From Nocardioides sp. L-11A (GTDB taxonomy: Bacteria > Actinomycetota > Actinomycetes > Propionibacteriales > Nocardioidaceae), in assembly GCA_029961745.1 (NCBI GenBank), contig CP124680.1, forward strand, positions 2,294,001-2,358,000: a stretch of DNA of 64,000 nucleotides, read 5' to 3'. Numbering within the stretch: the first letter of the stretch is position 1; each line of letters starts with the position of its first letter. Below are positions 61,655-64,000 of this stretch, piece after piece. The position numbers were made by a program, and so were the translations under genes. The notes under the pieces are model-generated. The model did no database searches and was not told the DNA's origin. It saw only the letters and a program-made list of their open reading frames with translations.

Positions 61655-64000
61655 GTGTCTGCACATCTGAGAAGGAAACGCTTCGCCGCCTACGCCGCCG
61701 GACTGGCCCTGTTCGGGCTCGCCGTCGGCGTCCTGCCGAGTGAGTCGACCGCCGCCCCCGCGCCCCGGACCGCGGCACCGCAGGACGACGCCGTCCTGGA
61801 GCGCGACGCCGACGAGACGCCCCGGGTCGTCGAGATCGTGGTGCCGGGCACCGCCGAGCTCGACCGTCTCGTCGCGACCGGCGTCGACCTCGACCACGGC
61901 GTCCACCAGGAGCCGGACGGCCTCGCGGTCCGGGCGGTCGTCACGCCTGGCGAGATCCGCCAGCTCGAGGCCCTCGGGTTCGAGGTCGGTGAGACCCTGA
62001 TGAGTGCCAAGGACAGCCAGGCGGCTGTCCAGGGGCGCGACGCGACGATCGCGGCCAACCAGCAGGCGGCCGACGCGTTCGACGCCGAGGCGACCGACCC
62101 CGACGTCAGCGACGTCAAGATCCTGCGCGCGGACTACTACACCTCGTTCGGTACTCCGGTCCTCTCCGTGGAGGCCCAGGTCGCCAACGGTGGCAGCCTG
62201 CCGACGTTGACCGTCGAGCGGGACAGCGGTCCCGGCACCGCGTTCGGCAGTGGCGGTTCCCAGAACCTCGCGCCCTTCAACGACGCGGGCGTGTACATGT
62301 ACCACATGGGCGCCAGCTCGAGTGGCCTGACGACGCGACCCGATCGGGTCCGGATCACCAGTCCCAGCGGCGACACGGCGATCGCGAAGGTCGCAGACTG
62401 GCTGCCGACCGCGGACGGTGAGGAGGACCCGTTCAAGGGTCCGGGCTACCAGGAGGACTTCATCCAGTCCTACCTCGACCCGACCCAGCTCTACGACCGG
62501 ATCAAGCAGCTCGCCGACACCTACCCCGACCTGGCCGAGATCGTCGAGCTGCCGTACAAGACCAACGGCTATCGCCGGCTGGCTCAGGCGCTGGTCGGCC
62601 CGACGGCGAACAACCCGACGGCCATCTCGCAGCGCTTCGGCGTCGACTCCAAGGCCTGGGGCCACCAGGGCGGGAACGGGATCACGGTCGAGGTGGCCGA
62701 CCCGGGTGCGCCCGACTCCCCGTTGAGCGTCCACGTGGTCGGCAAGGCGATCAAGGTCTCCGCGGCGACCGATGGCACCGGCGCACTCACCAGCACCGCC
62801 GCGCAGATCGTCGCGGCGATCAACGCCAACGTCGTGGCCCGCACGCTGGTCACCGCCTACACCTACCGCAATGACGCGGGTGCCGGCGTGACGCCGGCGA
62901 CGGCGCTCCCGGTCACGCTCACCGACGGCCTGGGTGCCCCGGCCTCGGTCTCGCGGGACCCGCAGCAGGTCTATGCCATCAAGATCGGCAAGGTGCGGGA
63001 CGGCTCCAAGCCGGGTGTCTTCTACTACGCGCAGGAGCACGCTCGCGAGTGGGTGCCGCCGCTGGTGACGATCGAGACCGCCGAGCGGCTGCTGCGCAAC
63101 TACAGCTCGCACGCGGGCACGCGGGACCTGGTCGACAATCTGGAGATCTGGATCCTGCCGTCGGTCAACCCGGACGGCGGGCACTACTCGTTCTACGACT
63201 TCGCCAGCCAGCGCAAGAACATGACCCGTCATTGCGCTGTCGCCGACAGCGGCGACTTCAACGGCCGCAACAGCTGGGGCGTGGACGTCAACCGCAACTA
63301 CACCGAGTACAGCGCCTTCGACGGCTACAGCGGCGCTTCGACGACCAGCTGCACCAGTGGTACGTCGGCCGGCCCCGGCGAGCTGACCGAGCCCGAGGCG
63401 AAGAACGTGGACTGGGTGGCGAAGAGCAACCCCAACATCACCTTCTCGATGAACGTGCACAGCTCCGGCAACTACTTCATGTGGTCGCCGGCGTCGTACA
63501 AGGCGGCCGGTCGCGAGACCGCGCCCGTCCCGACGCTCGAGGAGGAGGGGCTCTTCTGGGGCGCGTCGTCCCGGATCCTGACCGCCATCAAGCGGCACCG
63601 CGGTCTGAGTGTCACGCCCGCGAAGACCGGCCAGGTCGTCGACGTGCTCTACTCGGCGGCCGGCAACTCCGGCGACCTGCTCTGGTACAAGTACGGCATC
63701 TACGCCTGGGACTTCGAGGTGGGTGGAACCTTCCAGCCGCCGTTCGAGAACGTGGATCCCAACGGATTCTCCGCCCACGCGGAGAGCCAGGAGTTCGCGA
63801 ACGGGCTCATCGAGATGGCTCAGGTCGCCCTGGACCACGAGCGTGACGACGTTCCGCCGGTCTCGACCGTCGCGGTCACGCCGTCGAGTGAGGCGGGCAA
63901 GGTCAATGTCGAGTTCGAGACCAACGAGCCGGCCGCCATCTTCTACACCCTCGACGGCACCGTCCCGACGCTGGACTCCGAGCGCTACGACGCCGCGGGC
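61655..64000 (+). CDS. Secreted M14 zinc carboxypeptidase, 3'-truncated by window edge
   Basis: 782 residues visible from a GTG start with an aaagg ribosome site; the frame is open to the right edge. It has an export signal (FAAYAAGLALFGLAVGVLP), an N-terminal propeptide-like region, then a peptidase M14 domain with QEHAREW (zinc ligands His462 and Glu465), NPDGGHYS, VDVNRNY, MNVHSSG (His602) and DFEVGG (catalytic Glu688). At the edge, AIFYTLDGTVPTLDS begins a chitobiase C-terminal-like domain. An insertion of about 100 residues precedes the zinc motif. It probably digests external peptides. Confidence 0.92.
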   Translation, partial: MSAHLRRKRFAAYAAGLALFGLAVGVLPSESTAAPAPRTAAPQDDAVLERDADETPRVVEIVVPGTAELDRLVATGVDLDHGVHQEPDGLAVRAVVTPGEIRQLEALGFEVGETLMSAKDSQAAVQGRDATIAANQQAADAFDAEATDPDVSDVKILRADYYTSFGTPVLSVEAQVANGGSLPTLTVERDSGPGTAFGSGGSQNLAPFNDAGVYMYHMGASSSGLTTRPDRVRITSPSGDTAIAKVADWLPTADGEEDPFKGPGYQEDFIQSYLDPTQLYDRIKQLADTYPDLAEIVELPYKTNGYRRLAQALVGPTANNPTAISQRFGVDSKAWGHQGGNGITVEVADPGAPDSPLSVHVVGKAIKVSAATDGTGALTSTAAQIVAAINANVVARTLVTAYTYRNDAGAGVTPATALPVTLTDGLGAPASVSRDPQQVYAIKIGKVRDGSKPGVFYYAQEHAREWVPPLVTIETAERLLRNYSSHAGTRDLVDNLEIWILPSVNPDGGHYSFYDFASQRKNMTRHCAVADSGDFNGRNSWGVDVNRNYTEYSAFDGYSGASTTSCTSGTSAGPGELTEPEAKNVDWVAKSNPNITFSMNVHSSGNYFMWSPASYKAAGRETAPVPTLEEEGLFWGASSRILTAIKRHRGLSVTPAKTGQVVDVLYSAAGNSGDLLWYKYGIYAWDFEVGGTFQPPFENVDPNGFSAHAESQEFANGLIEMAQVALDHERDDVPPVSTVAVTPSSEAGKVNVEFETNEPAAIFYTLDGTVPTLDSERYDAAG

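Overview
The window is high-GC (about 70% or more) bacterial chromosome with dense, often GTG-started genes that overlap as ATGA or GTGA, and many apparently leaderless promoters. The backbone order phoH-ybeY-CNNM/CBS protein-cytidine deaminase-like gene-era-leuA-recO-uppS-znu-glyS-dusB-dgt-dnaG is typical of Actinobacteria. The overall character (paired septum-formation lipoproteins, CueP and DUF305 lipoproteins, a 10-methyl fatty acid operon) fits Nocardioides or a close relative in the Nocardioidaceae. That placement is inference from gene content; no rRNA is present.

Layout. 1-9.0 kb: end of rsmE, an AlkZ-type winged-helix protein, a GerMN lipoprotein, a HIT protein, phoH-ybeY and the CNNM/CBS protein, a polytopic membrane protein, an MBL-fold hydrolase and a degenerate cytidine deaminase. 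9.0-14.6 kb: an ABC-2 exporter with its two-component system, then a minus-strand copper module (DUF6153-like, DUF305, CueP). 14.6-19.1 kb: a tmsA-tmsB type operon for 10-methyl branched (tuberculostearic) fatty acids, a SIP-family flavin reductase and era. 19.2-23.7 kb: two septum-formation lipoproteins, a flavodoxin and a large-subunit catalase on the minus strand. 23.8-28.4 kb: a leucine attenuator and leuA, a hydrolase, recO and uppS. 28.5-31.4 kb: znuABC behind a Zur-like palindrome that covers the start codon. 31.4-44.1 kb: glyS, dusB, a cell-wall lytic-type protein, a FitAB toxin-antitoxin pair, dgt, an L,D-transpeptidase, dnaG interrupted by a 313-residue intein, and tRNA-Asn.

44.3-61.4 kb is a 17-kb co-directional catabolic block. 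It holds a peptide-type ABC importer (binding protein, permease, a fused permease-ATPase, a second ATPase), a Gfo/Idh oxidoreductase, aldehyde dehydrogenase, creatininase-family amidohydrolase, a secreted FG-GAP repeat protein, an M81/MlrC-type metallohydrolase, RidA, a class III aminotransferase, a fumarylacetoacetate hydrolase-family enzyme, an IclR regulator and a GlcD-type FAD oxidase. Together they look like import, amide hydrolysis, deamination and oxidation of one nitrogen-containing compound, whose identity the sequence does not reveal. The window ends inside a secreted M14 carboxypeptidase preceded by a CRP/GlxR-type site.

The strongest unusual signals are the DnaG intein, which splits the primase zinc site; a nested palindrome family sitting only between convergent genes; and the recurrent TANNNT-N6-7-start leaderless arrangement. 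No stretch longer than 300 bases lacks a gene, and I see no CRISPR array, insertion sequence, prophage or rRNA operon.
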